DNA from: Inhella proteolytica
GTDB taxonomy: Bacteria > Pseudomonadota > Gammaproteobacteria > Burkholderiales > Burkholderiaceae_C
NCBI RefSeq assembly: GCF_016093275.1
Contig: NZ_JAEDAK010000010.1
Coordinates: 62,001-126,000, forward strand
DNA length: 64,000 nt
Direction: 5' to 3'
Part shown: positions 26,087 to 37,011 of the stretch, in pieces
Layout of the letters: each line of letters begins with the position of its first letter
Numbering within the stretch: position 1 is the stretch's first letter
Notes under the pieces: generated by a model
The model's input: only the letters and a program-made list of their open reading frames with translations
Told to the model about the DNA's origin: nothing
Databases searched by the model: none
Made by a program: the position numbers and the translations under genes

Positions 26087-26383
26087 ATGCTGCTCAGCGT
26101 CACCCTCATCAAGCTGCTGGCCGAGATCGCGCTGATGGCGTTGATCGGCCGCTGGTTGCTCGGCCTGCTGGCCGGCAAGCAGCGCGAGTCCAATCTGTTC
26201 TACCAGGTGCTGGGCATCGTCACCCGGCCGGTGGAACGCCTCACGCGCGCCATCAGCCCGCGCCAGGTGCTGGACCGCCACATCCCGCTGGCCACCGGCT
26301 TGCTGCTGGCGTCCACCTGGTTCATCGCCACCTTGCTGAAGGTGCAGACCTGCGTGCAGATCGGGGTCGAGCAATGCCGCTGA
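26087..26383 (+). CDS. small membrane protein, 98 aa
   Basis: Begins MLLSVTLIKLLAEIALMALI with AGAGGAG upstream of the ATG at 26087, which I prefer over the earlier ATG at 26057. Two membrane helices are visible (about residues 2-28 and 66-86), separated by a basic cytoplasmic loop with GKQRESNLFYQVLGIVTRP. This resembles an uncharacterised betaproteobacterial membrane protein group without assigned function. Its stop overlaps the TPR gene by ten bases, so the pair is likely coexpressed. Confidence 0.75.
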   Translation: MLLSVTLIKLLAEIALMALIGRWLLGLLAGKQRESNLFYQVLGIVTRPVERLTRAISPRQVLDRHIPLATGLLLASTWFIATLLKVQTCVQIGVEQCR

Positions 26384-26931
26384 TGCTGCTGCTGCGCGGC
26401 TGCGCCTGGCTGCTGCTGGTGCTGGGCCTGCAGCGCGCGGCGCTGCGGGTGTTCGACCGCATGCTGGCGCTGGACCCCGGCCACGCCTTCGCCCGCGCCA
26501 GCCGCGCACACCTGCGCGCGCAGGCGGGCGAGCGCGGCGCCGCCATTGCCGATCTGCAGCAGCTGCTGGCCCAGCGCCCGGCCGACGCTGCCACCTGGTT
26601 CAACCTCGGCTTCTTGCTGGAGGCCGAGGGCCGTGCCGCCGAGGCCGAGGCCGCGCTGCGCTGCGCCGTGCAGCACGACCCCAAGCTGGATCGCGCCTGG
26701 TACGGCCTGGGCCTGAGCCTGCTGCAGCTGGGCCGGCATGAGGAGGCCATCGCAGCCTTCAAGCGCAATACCGAGCTGCAGCCCCTCAGTCCTTATGGCT
26801 GGACGCAGCTGGCGCGCGCGCTGCTGCGCCACAACCAGCCCGGTGAGGCGGCCCGCGTCGTCGAGCACCTGAGCGGCTTCGAGCCCCAGGTCGCCGAGGC
26901 CCTGCGCCGCGAGCTGGGCACCGTTTCCTGA
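26374..26931 (+). CDS. tetratricopeptide-repeat protein, 185 aa
   Basis: A hydrophobic first 20 residues (membrane anchor or signal) is followed by four TPR-like units: ALDPGHAFARASRAHL, RPADAATWFNLGFLLE, DPKLDRAWYGLGLSLL and QPLSPYGWTQLARALL. TPR proteins are adaptors. The gene overlaps the small membrane protein upstream, which suggests a joint envelope role. Nothing identifies the partner. Confidence 0.8.
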   Translation: MPLMLLLRGCAWLLLVLGLQRAALRVFDRMLALDPGHAFARASRAHLRAQAGERGAAIADLQQLLAQRPADAATWFNLGFLLEAEGRAAEAEAALRCAVQHDPKLDRAWYGLGLSLLQLGRHEEAIAAFKRNTELQPLSPYGWTQLARALLRHNQPGEAARVVEHLSGFEPQVAEALRRELGTVS

Positions 26932-27002
26932 GCGCCGGCCTGATCCCACCAAGCCGGTAACCCGCACCACCCGGTGCTGACACGAGCGAAGCCGAGGAGA
27001 CC

Positions 27003-27260
27003 ATGCAGTTAACCGAAAAGCATCGCCAGTACTGGCAGAAGAACCTGCGCATCACCGCAGTGCTTCTGGCCATCTGGTTTGTGGTGACCTACGGGGTCGC
27101 CTTCTACGCCCGCGACTTGAACTTCACCTTCTTCGGGTGGCCCTTCAGCTTCTGGATGGCCGCGCAAGGGGCGCTGATCGTCTATGTCGTCATCATTTGG
27201 TTCTATGCCCACTACATGAACAAGCTCGATCTTGAACATGGCGTGGCCGAGGAGGAATGA
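27003..27260 (+). CDS. DUF4212 small subunit of sodium/solute symporter
   Basis: An 85-residue protein with two membrane helices and conserved KHRQYWQKNLRIT and YAHYMNKLDLEHG segments, typical of DUF4212. This family occurs directly upstream of one subfamily of sodium:solute symporters and is regarded as its small subunit. The symporter ATG follows one base after this stop, which gives strong coupling. Confidence 0.9.
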   Translation: MQLTEKHRQYWQKNLRITAVLLAIWFVVTYGVAFYARDLNFTFFGWPFSFWMAAQGALIVYVVIIWFYAHYMNKLDLEHGVAEEE

Positions 27261-27261
27261 C

Positions 27262-29388
27262 ATGGCAGGCATTGCACCCAGCGCCACCGCCGGCGGCAGC
27301 TCCAAGGCAGCCAACGCGGCCTTCAAAAAGCAGCTCAACAAGGTGTACGGCTGGTACACCGGCGGTTTCATCGCCTTCATCATCTTTCTGGCCATTGCCG
27401 AGCAGATGGGCCTTTCGCGCCAGGCCATCGGCCTGACCTTCCTGGCCGCCACCGTGCTGCTTTACGCGGGCATCGGCTTCATGAGCCGCACCAGCGACGC
27501 CAGCGAGTACTACGTGGCCGGCCGGCGCGTGCCAGCGGTCTACAACGGCATGGCCACGGGGGCGGACTGGATGTCCGCCGCCAGCTTCATCGGCATGGCC
27601 GGCACGCTCTACCTGGGCGGCTACGGCGGCCTGGCCTTCATCATGGGCTGGACCGGCGGCTACTGCCTGGTGGCGCTGTTCCTGGCGCCCTATCTGCGCA
27701 AGTTTGGCCAGTTCACCATCCCCGACTTCCTGGGTGCGCGCTATGAGGGCAATCTGCCGCGCATGCTCGGGGTGCTGGCCGCCATCCTCTGCTCCTTCAC
27801 CTATGTGGTGGCGCAGATTTATGGCGTGGGCCTGATTACCGCCCGCCTCACCGGCCTGGAGTTCACGGTCGGCATCTTTGCCGGCCTGGCCGGCATCCTG
27901 GTCTGCTCCTTCCTGGGCGGCATGCGTGCCGTCACCTGGACGCAGGTGGCGCAATACATCATCCTGATCATTGCCTACATGATCCCGGTGGCCTGGCTGT
28001 CGGTGAAGCAGACCGGCGTGCCCATCCCTCAGATCGTCTACGGCTACCAGCTGGAGAAGGTGACGGCCAAGGAAAAGCTGATCCAGGCCGACCCGAAGGA
28101 GCTGGAGGTCATCGCGATCTTCAAGCAGAAGGCCGCGGAGTTCGACGCCAAGCTCAAGGACGTGCCGGCGGCGCTGGCCGCCGACAAGGCCGCGGCCGAG
28201 AACAAGCTGGCCGAGCTGAAGGCCGCCAACGCACCGCTGGCCGACATCCAGGCCGCCGAGAAGGCGCTGGCCGCCGTGCCCAAGGACGAGGCTTCGGCCA
28301 AGGACAGCTGGGCCAAGGCCAAGAAGGCCAACGAGGACCGCGCCAAGCCCCTGGCTGGCATGCCGGCCCATGCGGCGCAGTTCAAGGGCGACCCGAACGG
28401 GGACGCCAAGGCCAAGGAGGCCTTCGACGTCGACCGCCGCAACTTCCTCGCCCTGGTGTTCTGCCTGATGGTGGGGACGGCCGCGCTGCCGCACATCCTG
28501 ATGCGCTACTACACCACCCCGTCGGTGAAGGAGGCGCGCGAGTCCGTCACCTGGTCGCTGTTCTTTATCTTCCTGCTGTACTTCACCGCGCCGGCCCTGG
28601 CCGTGCTGGTCAAGTTCGAGGTCTTCAACAACCTCGTGGGCACGCCCTTTGACCAGCTGCCGGCCTGGATTGCCAGCTGGGCCAAGGTCGATCCGGGCCT
28701 GCTGTCGGTGACCGACATCAACAAGGACGGCATCTTCCAGCTCGGCGAGATGAAGATCGGCGGCGACATCATCGTGCTGGCCACGCCCGAGATCGGCGGC
28801 CTGCCCTATGTCATCAGCGGCATGGTGGCGGCGGGCGGCCTGGCGGCGGCGCTGTCCACCGCGGACGGCCTGCTGCTGACGATCGCCAACGCGCTCAGCC
28901 ACGACGTCTATTACAAGATGATCGACCCGAACGCCTCGACCGCTCGCCGCGTCACCATCAGCAAGATCCTGCTGCTGGTGGTGGCCCTGTTGGCGGCCTC
29001 GGTGGCGGCGCAGAAGCCCGCGGACATCCTCTTCCTGGTGTCGGCGGCCTTCAGCTTCGCGGCGGCGGCCTTCTTCCCGGCCCTGGTGCTGGGCGTGTTC
29101 TGGAAGCGCGCCAACAAGTGGGGAGCGAGCGCGGGCATCGCCGCCGGCTTGGGCATCACCTTCTACTACATGGTCATGACCCAGCCCTGGCTGCGCTCGG
29201 TGTTCGGCGTCACCTCGCCGGTGGAGCTGTGGTGGGGCATCCTGCCCATCAGTGCCGGCCTGTTCGGCGTGCCGTTGGGCTTTGCGGTGATCATCATCGT
29301 CAGCCTGCTGACGCCCGCACCCGGCAAGGAGACGCAGGAGCTCGTCGAGCATGTGCGTTACCCCGATCTGAAACTGGGCCGCGCTTGA
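27262..29388 (+). CDS. sodium:solute symporter (VC_2705/acetate-type) with central insertion
   Basis: A 708-residue inner-membrane transporter of the SSS family, related to the cation/acetate symporter. The N-terminal half shows ASEYYVAGRRVPA, GADWMSAASFIGMAG and IPDFLGARYEG. The C-terminal half shows STADGLLLTIANALSHD and SFAAAAFFPALVLGVFWKR. GGAGGAA is immediately upstream of the ATG. Between helices, residues about 260-393 form an Ala/Lys/Glu-rich insertion that looks like a coiled coil. Substrate is probably acetate or another short carboxylate, inferred from family. The cNMP/CBS gene after the terminator is a frequent neighbour of such symporters. Confidence 0.88.
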   Translation: MAGIAPSATAGGSSKAANAAFKKQLNKVYGWYTGGFIAFIIFLAIAEQMGLSRQAIGLTFLAATVLLYAGIGFMSRTSDASEYYVAGRRVPAVYNGMATGADWMSAASFIGMAGTLYLGGYGGLAFIMGWTGGYCLVALFLAPYLRKFGQFTIPDFLGARYEGNLPRMLGVLAAILCSFTYVVAQIYGVGLITARLTGLEFTVGIFAGLAGILVCSFLGGMRAVTWTQVAQYIILIIAYMIPVAWLSVKQTGVPIPQIVYGYQLEKVTAKEKLIQADPKELEVIAIFKQKAAEFDAKLKDVPAALAADKAAAENKLAELKAANAPLADIQAAEKALAAVPKDEASAKDSWAKAKKANEDRAKPLAGMPAHAAQFKGDPNGDAKAKEAFDVDRRNFLALVFCLMVGTAALPHILMRYYTTPSVKEARESVTWSLFFIFLLYFTAPALAVLVKFEVFNNLVGTPFDQLPAWIASWAKVDPGLLSVTDINKDGIFQLGEMKIGGDIIVLATPEIGGLPYVISGMVAAGGLAAALSTADGLLLTIANALSHDVYYKMIDPNASTARRVTISKILLLVVALLAASVAAQKPADILFLVSAAFSFAAAAFFPALVLGVFWKRANKWGASAGIAAGLGITFYYMVMTQPWLRSVFGVTSPVELWWGILPISAGLFGVPLGFAVIIIVSLLTPAPGKETQELVEHVRYPDLKLGRA

Positions 29389-29413
29389 TACTGCGCAAGC
29401 CCCGCTGAGGCCC

Positions 29414-29446
29414 GGGCCCTGCATCATGCAGGGCCCTTTTTCTTTT
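29414..29446 (+). terminator. Rho-independent terminator after the symporter
   Basis: GGGCCCTGCA, TCA, TGCAGGGCCC, followed by TTTTTCTTTT. Ten-base arms and a long T-run make this a very strong terminator. It ends ten bases before the next start codon, so the following gene needs its own promoter or read-through. Confidence 0.92.
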
Positions 29447-29456
29447 CCGCCCCGCC

Positions 29457-31346
29457 ATGGCCGACACCCCTTCCGCGCACCTGCTGGCGCAGCAGATGGC
29501 GCAATGGCGCCAGCACCACCCCTTCGATGCGATGGCGCAGGCGCCGCTGGAGCAGCTGGTGCGCGCCGCCGACCTGGTGTACTTCGCGCCCGAGGAAGTG
29601 ATCGCTGCACCCAGCGATGGCGAGGCCCGGCACCTGTACGTCGTCAAGAGCGGGGTGGTGACGGCGCAGCGCGGCCTGGCCGAGCTGGACCGCCCCGGCG
29701 AGGGCTGGCAGTACGAGGCTGGTGACTGCTTCCCGATGGCGGCGCTGATGCAGGGCCGTGCGGTTACCGCCACCTACAGCGCCGAGACCGATGTGTTTGC
29801 CTGGGCGCTGCCGGCCGAGCTGGTGCGCAGCGTGGCGGCCGTCAGCCCGCCGCTGGCTGCGCACCTGAGCGAGCGCGTGCTGCAGCTCATCAGCCTGGCC
29901 AGCCGCGCCCAGGCCCAGGCTGCCACGCAGGCGGCGCTGGCGGAACAGTCGATGGAGCGGCCGCTGGGCGAGCTGATGCGCCGCAACCCGCTGGCGGTGG
30001 CGGCGGACATGCCGCTGGAGCTGGCGCTGCGCGCCATGGCCGGCCGGCGCGTGGGCTCGGTGATGGTGGTGGACGCGCAGCAACGTCCGATCGGCATCCT
30101 CACGCGCGACGACCTGCTGGAGCGCATCACCCTGCCGCAGCGCTCGCTGGCCACACCCATCCGCGCGGTGATGAGCCAGCCGGTGCGCACGCTCACCGTG
30201 CACCACACCGCGCAGGACGCAGCCCTGCTGATGAGCCGCTACACCCTGCGCCATGTGCCGGTGGTCGATGGCGAGAGTCTGGTGGGCATCGTCTCGGAGC
30301 GCGACCTGTTCGCGCTCTCGCGCCTGTCGGTGCAGCGCATCGGGGCGGACCTGCGCGCTGCGCAGGAGGTGCAGGAGCTGCGCGAACTGGCGCCCCGCAT
30401 CCGCGAACTGGCGCGCCACCTCGGCGCCCAGGGCGTGGGCGCGCACACGCTCACCGCGCTGATTTCCCACCTGAACGATCTGCTCACCGAGCGCCTGGTG
30501 GAACTGCATGCCGAGCAGCTCGGCCTGGATCTGAGCCAGGCCGCCTGGCTGGTGTTCGGCAGCGAGGGGCGCGGCGAGCAGTCCGTCGCCACCGACCAGG
30601 ACAACGGCATCGTCTTCCAGAGCGCCAACCCCGAGGCCGACCGGCCGCGCTGGCTGGCGCTGGGCGAGCGCGTCTGCGCCAGCCTGGACGCCTGCGGCTT
30701 TCCGCTCTGCAAGGGCGGGGTGATGGCCTCGCAGCCGGACTGCTGCCGCTCGGTCGAGGAGTGGTGCGAGCGCTTCGAAAGCTGGCTGGGCCGCGGCACG
30801 CCCGAGGAACTGCTGGCCGCCTCGATCTACTTCGATGGCCGGGCGCTGGCGGGCGCCGTGCAGCTGGCCGAGCCCCTGCGCGCCATTGCGCGCGGCCCGG
30901 CCAGCGGCCGCTTCCTGCACCTGCTGACCGAGGCGGCGCTACGCGGCAAGGTGCCGCTGTCCTGGCGCGGCGCGCTCGACCCCCAGGAGCGCGAGGGCCG
31001 CCTGGGCCTGGACCTGAAGGCCGGTGGCTCGGCCGTGTTCGTCGAGGCCGCGCGCATCCTGGCGCTGGCGCAGGGCCTGGATGCGCTGGGCACCCGCGAG
31101 CGCCTGCTGCGTGCGGGCGAGCAGCTGGGCGTGCCTGCGCCCGAGCGCGAGGGCTGGACGGCGGCCTTCGAGTTCTTGCAGGGCCTGCGCCTGCGCGCCC
31201 ATCTGGAGTCGCCCGCCGATCCCGACAACCCCAATTGGGTGCTGCTCGAATCGCTCAACGACCTGGACCGCCGCACCCTGCGGGTGTCGCTGCGCGTGGC
31301 CCAGCGTCTGCAGCAGCGCCTGCAGCTGGATTACCTGAAGTCATGA
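29457..31346 (+). CDS. cNMP-binding/CBS/DUF294 nucleotidyltransferase-like protein
   Basis: A 629-residue cytoplasmic regulator. A cyclic-nucleotide-binding-like domain (about 20-140) contains LYVVKSGVVTAQRG. Two CBS domains follow (about 170-290) with GRRVGSVMVVD and YTLRHVPVVDGE. DUF294, a GlnD-like nucleotidyltransferase, comes next with FGSEGRGEQSVATDQDNG (Gly-Ser plus Asp-x-Asp), and then its substrate-binding C-terminal domain. Such proteins commonly sit beside acetate-type symporters and a DnaQ-like exonuclease, as here. A control role is supposed; the substrate is unknown. It overlaps the exonuclease gene by four bases. Confidence 0.9.
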   Translation: MADTPSAHLLAQQMAQWRQHHPFDAMAQAPLEQLVRAADLVYFAPEEVIAAPSDGEARHLYVVKSGVVTAQRGLAELDRPGEGWQYEAGDCFPMAALMQGRAVTATYSAETDVFAWALPAELVRSVAAVSPPLAAHLSERVLQLISLASRAQAQAATQAALAEQSMERPLGELMRRNPLAVAADMPLELALRAMAGRRVGSVMVVDAQQRPIGILTRDDLLERITLPQRSLATPIRAVMSQPVRTLTVHHTAQDAALLMSRYTLRHVPVVDGESLVGIVSERDLFALSRLSVQRIGADLRAAQEVQELRELAPRIRELARHLGAQGVGAHTLTALISHLNDLLTERLVELHAEQLGLDLSQAAWLVFGSEGRGEQSVATDQDNGIVFQSANPEADRPRWLALGERVCASLDACGFPLCKGGVMASQPDCCRSVEEWCERFESWLGRGTPEELLAASIYFDGRALAGAVQLAEPLRAIARGPASGRFLHLLTEAALRGKVPLSWRGALDPQEREGRLGLDLKAGGSAVFVEAARILALAQGLDALGTRERLLRAGEQLGVPAPEREGWTAAFEFLQGLRLRAHLESPADPDNPNWVLLESLNDLDRRTLRVSLRVAQRLQQRLQLDYLKS

Positions 31347-32035
31347 AGCCGCTGCTGCAGCGATGGCAGGACTGGCGCGCCGCCGCCGCACGCGAGCAGG
31401 CCGCGGCCACGGCCCGGCGCTGGGTGCTGATCGACGTCGAGACCAGCGGCCTGGACATGGTGCGCGACCGCCTGATCGCCGTGGCCGGCGTGGCGCTGCA
31501 CTGGGAACCGGACCTCAGCGGCGGGCGGCCCTTGCTGCGCGTGGCCGACAGCCTGGAGATCGTGCTGCGCGCGCCGGTGGGCTTGGTGCTCGACGAGGTG
31601 GCGCGCCGCAACATCCTGCTGCATGGCATCGGCCGTGGCGAGCAAGGCCAGGGCCAGGCGCCCGAGCAGGCGCTGCAGGCGCTGCTGGCCTTCGTGGCCG
31701 GTGCGCCCTGCCTGGGCTTTCATGCCGCCTTCGACGCCGGCATGCTGGACCGCGAGTGGCGCCGCCAGACCGGCCGCCCTTGGCCGGCCGCCTGGCTGGA
31801 CCTGGCCGTGCTGGCGCGTGCGCTCTACCCCGAATGGCCCGAGCGCCGCACGCTGGACGACTGGCTCGATGCCTTCGGCCTGGCCGCCAGCCAGCGCCAC
31901 CGCGCCAGCGCGGATGCCTGGGCCAGCGCCGAGCTGCTGCAATGCCTGTGGCCACGCTGGCGTACCCTGGCGGCCGGCCGCCCTCCCTGGACGGTGGCGC
32001 GGGAGTTGCTCGCTGCGCGCCGTTGGCTAAGCTGA
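31343..32035 (+). CDS. DnaQ-like 3'-5' exonuclease
   Basis: A 230-residue DEDD-family exonuclease. Exo I is LIDVETSGLD, Exo II lies around GFHAAFDAGMLDREW, and Exo III is HRASADAWASAELL (HxxxxxD, the DEDDh type). It resembles the DNA polymerase III epsilon fold without a polymerase-binding tail. The ATG overlaps the upstream stop (ATGA). In many proteobacteria this gene follows the cNMP/CBS/DUF294 gene. The nucleic acid or nucleotide substrate is unknown. Confidence 0.88.
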   Translation: MKPLLQRWQDWRAAAAREQAAATARRWVLIDVETSGLDMVRDRLIAVAGVALHWEPDLSGGRPLLRVADSLEIVLRAPVGLVLDEVARRNILLHGIGRGEQGQGQAPEQALQALLAFVAGAPCLGFHAAFDAGMLDREWRRQTGRPWPAAWLDLAVLARALYPEWPERRTLDDWLDAFGLAASQRHRASADAWASAELLQCLWPRWRTLAAGRPPWTVARELLAARRWLS

Positions 32036-32059
32036 GGGTCCTGATTCACCGGAGCGCCC

Positions 32060-32832
32060 ATGCCCCTGAGCCGCCGCCAGACCCTCGCCTTTGGTGCGGC
32101 CCTGGGCTTGCCTGCGCACGCCGCACTGGCCCCCTTGCAGCTGGCGGCGGAAGTCTTCCCGCCCTTCAGCCAACAGGTAGAGGGCCGCGCCGAGGGCCTG
32201 GACTGCGAACTGGTGCGCGCGGTGCTGGGTGGCTTGGGGCGCAGCGCCGAGATCCAGCTGCTGCCCTGGAAGCGTGCCCTGCTGGAGCTGGAGCGTGGCG
32301 GCCTGGATGGCGTCATCGGCATCAGCCGCGGCAATTTGAATGAACGCGAGGAGGTGCTGGCCTTTCCGGAAGAACCGCTCGCCGGCTCGCACAGCCATTT
32401 CTTTTTCCGCCGCGACCAGCCCTTTGCGTTCGATGGCCTGTTCACGCTGAAAGGGCTGCGTGTGGCGGTGCTGGCGGGCTACCAGTACCCCCCCGACTTC
32501 ATGGCCGCGGCCTACTTCACGCGCGAGCCCTCCGCCACGCATGAACAGAGCCTGCGCAAGCTGCTGGCCCGGCGCGTGGATCTGGCCCTGGTGCACGCCG
32601 GCGTGGGGGAACACCTGCTGCAGCGCGAAAACTGGCAGCGCGAGCTGGTAGCCGACAAGACGCCGATCGCCCCAGGGCGGCTGTACGTGGGCTTTGCGCG
32701 CCAGCGTGGCCACACGCAGCTGGCGCAGCGCTTTGGCGAGGCGCTGCGCCGCTACAAGGCCCAGCCGGCCTACCACGCGCTGCTGGCACGCTATGGCGTG
32801 CGCCCCGAAAACGTCCAGACCCTGCCCGCCTG

Positions 32833-32833
<1 letters not shown>
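32060..32833 (+). CDS. periplasmic amino-acid-type solute-binding protein
   Basis: A 257-residue SBP_bac_3-like protein. The N-terminus SRRQTLAFGAALGLPAHA looks like a signal peptide with a near-Tat SRR motif. The body has AAEVFPPFSQ, LELERGGLDGVIGISR and LKGLRVAVLAGYQYP, the two-lobe pattern. No permease or ATPase genes adjoin it, so it may be an orphan binding protein or a sensor rather than part of a dedicated transporter. It overlaps the next gene by one base. Confidence 0.78.
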
Positions 32834-34545
<1,712 letters not shown>

Positions 34546-34647
34546 GGCCTTCCCCTTCATCCCCATGACGGAGGTCACCCCGGCAGGGGGCGTGCGAGCA
34601 TCGCCGCCCTTTGTGTGCAACGGCGCTTGGTGCCGAGGGAGCCTGTG

Positions 34648-34896
34648 ATGCTGCGTGTGAGTCTTTACGTTCTTTGCTTGGCTAGCCTGAGCGCCTGTGC
34701 CTCGGCGCCGGAGGAGGCCAAGCAGGCTGCCGCCGACGATTGCGTGCGCACCGAAGCGCCGCTGGGCAGCAACATTGCCCGCAAGCAGACCTGCCGCAAG
34801 GCCAGTGCCGCCGAGGTGGCGGCCTCGCAGGACGCGCTCCGCAACATTCAGGACAACAACACGCGCACGCCCAGCAGCGTGCGCTCGGCGCAGTAA
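34648..34896 (+). CDS. small lipoprotein, 82 aa
   Basis: The ATG at 34648 starts a lipoprotein signal, LCLASLSACAS, with the lipobox Cys at about residue 17. The mature part is about 65 residues, with two Cys (DDCVRTE and KQTCRKA) that could form a disulfide, and a polar tail. GGGAGCC lies upstream. I know no family for it. It is followed convergently by the hydrolase stop two bases away. Confidence 0.7.
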   Translation: MLRVSLYVLCLASLSACASAPEEAKQAAADDCVRTEAPLGSNIARKQTCRKASAAEVAASQDALRNIQDNNTRTPSSVRSAQ

Positions 34897-34897
34897 C

Positions 34898-35782
34898 TCA
34901 GCGCAGGAAGTCGCTCAGCAGGGCGGCCAGCGCTTCGGGCTGGTCGTGGTGCAGCATGTGGCCGCAGCCGCTCAGGCGTTCGTGCCGCAGCTGCGCCAGC
35001 ACCGCCAGGCGGGCCTCCAGCTCGCTGCGCGGAAAGCGGGTGCCCCAGTAGGCGGCCAGGCTGTCGTCCTCGCCCTCCACGAACAGCACCGGCGCGCGGA
35101 TGCCAGCCCAGCAGGCCAGCACCTCGGCGCTGCGGTACGGCACCCCATGCAGGCGCTTGTGCACGGGATCGGCGCGCAGGCGCCGGCCGCCTTCCACCGG
35201 CTCGCTCCACTGCTGCGCCAGCCAGGCGGCGCGGGTGCTGCTGAGGCGCGGGTTGGTCTTGCGCAGGCGCGCGGCCACCGCATCCAGGTCGGCATAGGGG
35301 CGCAGCTCGGTCGCTTGCTTCAGTTCGTCCAGCCAGCGCGCGAGCCGCTTGGGGGCCTCACTCACCGGGCTGTCGGGCAGGCCGTAGCCCTCCAGATTGA
35401 CAAGCCGGTGGATGCGCTCGGGCCGCACGCCGGCGTATTGCATGGCCACATTGCCGCCCATGCTGTGCCCCAGCAGGTCCACGGCCGCGCCGGGTGCGAT
35501 CAGATCGAGCCAGGCGTCCAGATCGCCCAGGTAGTCGGCAAACCAGTAGGCATCGGCACCGCTGGCCTGGCTGTGGCCGAAGCCGCGCCAGTCCAGCGCC
35601 CAGATCGGGCGATCCCCGGCCAGCGCATCCACCAGGAACTGGAACGAGGCGGCCAGGTCCATCCAACCGTGCAGCAGCACCAGCGGGCGGCCCTCGCCGG
35701 GCCAGTGCAGCGCATGCAGGCGCAGGCCGCGCAGGGTTTCGAAGCGCGACTGCGCAGCGCGCTGGGGCTGGTAGGTGTTCAT
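34898..35782 (-). CDS. alpha/beta hydrolase, 294 aa
   Basis: Alpha/beta-hydrolase fold with LVLLHGWMDLAASF (oxyanion HG), ALDWRGFGHS, then LLGHSMGGN with the nucleophile Ser in GHSMG, and a C-terminal RLSGCGHMLHHDQP with the catalytic His. The acid is likely in FVEGEDD. The ATG at 35782 overlaps the upstream gene by four bases. The substrate is not identifiable; esterase or lipase activity is typical for the family. Confidence 0.88.
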   Translation of the reverse strand: MNTYQPQRAAQSRFETLRGLRLHALHWPGEGRPLVLLHGWMDLAASFQFLVDALAGDRPIWALDWRGFGHSQASGADAYWFADYLGDLDAWLDLIAPGAAVDLLGHSMGGNVAMQYAGVRPERIHRLVNLEGYGLPDSPVSEAPKRLARWLDELKQATELRPYADLDAVAARLRKTNPRLSSTRAAWLAQQWSEPVEGGRRLRADPVHKRLHGVPYRSAEVLACWAGIRAPVLFVEGEDDSLAAYWGTRFPRSELEARLAVLAQLRHERLSGCGHMLHHDQPEALAALLSDFLR

Positions 35783-36486
35783 CGCGGCCGAGTGTGCCGG
35801 ATGGCCGAGCCCGGCTTGTCGTTGAAGCAATTGCCGCCGTGGCTGGTGCCGACCTGCAGATGCGAGTCCATGGGCACCAGCTGGTTGGAGCGGTTGGGCA
35901 GGGTGCGGGTGCAGCGGCCATCGGGCCAGCGCGTCATGGTGCCGCCGCCGGCCAGCTCAATGGTCACGGGCTCGTTGGCGATGGCGCGGGCCATCCGCTC
36001 TTCGGCCGAGTAACGGGGGCTGTTGGCGCGCGGGTCCTGCACGGCCTGCTGGGCCGGGCTGAGGTCCTGGCTGGGTTGCCAGCCCTTGGGCAGGTTCAGA
36101 TTGAGTGGGCGCGGCGTTGCGGCGCCCTCTGCCGCACTGGCCGGTGCCGCCGGCAGGGTGATGGCGCCGGGGGCCGGCTGGGCGCTGCTGAACTCCGGCA
36201 CCGGCACCATGGCCGGGCGCGGGGCGGCGGTGGCCAGGGCGCGCGCCGGCGTGGGGGCGGCGGCCGGTGGCGGGGGTGGGGGTAGCTTGAGCGGAATCAG
36301 CCGCACCTCGCTGCGCCGGTGCGACGCCTGGGGCAGGCTGCGCTGCTGGATCAAAAGCAGGCCCAGCAGGCCGTGCAGCAGCAGCACGGCGGTGACGGGC
36401 AGGGCGGTCTTGCGGGGCGGCTGGTAGGGCAAGGCGCAGGCAGTGACGAAGGGTCGCGCATTCTGCGTCGGCCCAAAATCCGGCAC
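35779..36486 (-). CDS. single-pass membrane protein, proline-rich, 235 aa
   Basis: One membrane helix (LPVTAVLLLHGLLGLLL, residues 29-45), then a proline/alanine-rich linker (LKLPPPPPPAAAPTPAR), then a periplasmic domain with LAGGGTMTRWPDGRC and SHGGNCFNDKPG. The layout recalls TonB-like or periplasm-spanning proteins without the TonB C-terminal domain. The start is adjacent to the divergent ybaK start (36486 and 36487), so the two promoters must overlap with the coding sequences. Function unknown. Confidence 0.75.
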   Translation of the reverse strand: MPDFGPTQNARPFVTACALPYQPPRKTALPVTAVLLLHGLLGLLLIQQRSLPQASHRRSEVRLIPLKLPPPPPPAAAPTPARALATAAPRPAMVPVPEFSSAQPAPGAITLPAAPASAAEGAATPRPLNLNLPKGWQPSQDLSPAQQAVQDPRANSPRYSAEERMARAIANEPVTIELAGGGTMTRWPDGRCTRTLPNRSNQLVPMDSHLQVGTSHGGNCFNDKPGSAIRHTRPR

Positions 36487-36981
36487 ATGAGCAAGAAGTC
36501 ATCCCATGTCAGCGCCACGCCGGCCACCGATTGGCTGCGCGCGCACGGCATTCCCTTCACGGAACACCCCTACGACTACGTCGAGCACGGCGGCACGGCC
36601 GAGTCCGCGCGGCAGCTGGGCCTGGACGAGCATTCGGTCGTCAAGACCTTGGTGATGCAGGACGAGGACGCCAAACCCCTGGTGGTGCTGATGCACGGCG
36701 ACCGCCAGGTCAGCCTGAAGGAGCTGGCGCGCCAGATCCCCTGCAAGAAGGTCGAGCCCTGCAAGCCCGAGGTGGCGCAGCGGCATTCCGGCTACCAGGT
36801 GGGCGGCACCTCGCCCTTCGGCCTGCGCAAGGCCATGCCCGTGTACGTGCAGGCCTCGGTGCTGGCGCTGCCGCGCATCTGCATCAATGGCGGGCGCCGC
36901 GGGTTTTTGGTGGGGATTGATCCGCGGGTATTGACCGACGCCTTGGGTGCAAAAGCAGTCGACTGCGCCTCGCCACAATAG
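36487..36981 (+). CDS. ybaK: Cys-tRNA(Pro)/aminoacyl-tRNA deacylase, YbaK/EbsC family
   Basis: A 164-residue trans-editing enzyme that hydrolyses Cys mischarged on tRNA-Pro. Visible are HGIPFTEHPYDYVEHGG, LGLDEHSVVKTLVMQ (catalytic Lys region), KELARQIPCKKVEPCKPEVA and GYQVGGTSPFGLRK with the GxxSP loop. This order matches YbaK closely. The ATG directly abuts the divergent membrane-protein start. No partner synthetase gene lies nearby. Confidence 0.92.
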   Translation: MSKKSSHVSATPATDWLRAHGIPFTEHPYDYVEHGGTAESARQLGLDEHSVVKTLVMQDEDAKPLVVLMHGDRQVSLKELARQIPCKKVEPCKPEVAQRHSGYQVGGTSPFGLRKAMPVYVQASVLALPRICINGGRRGFLVGIDPRVLTDALGAKAVDCASPQ

Positions 36982-37011
36982 CGACGTGACAGCCCCCAGT
37001 CTCCTTTCAGT

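Noticed and set aside
27193..29610. Open frame of 805 codons on the minus strand
   Set aside because: Antisense to the symporter and DUF4212 genes, with no domain or ribosome-binding site.
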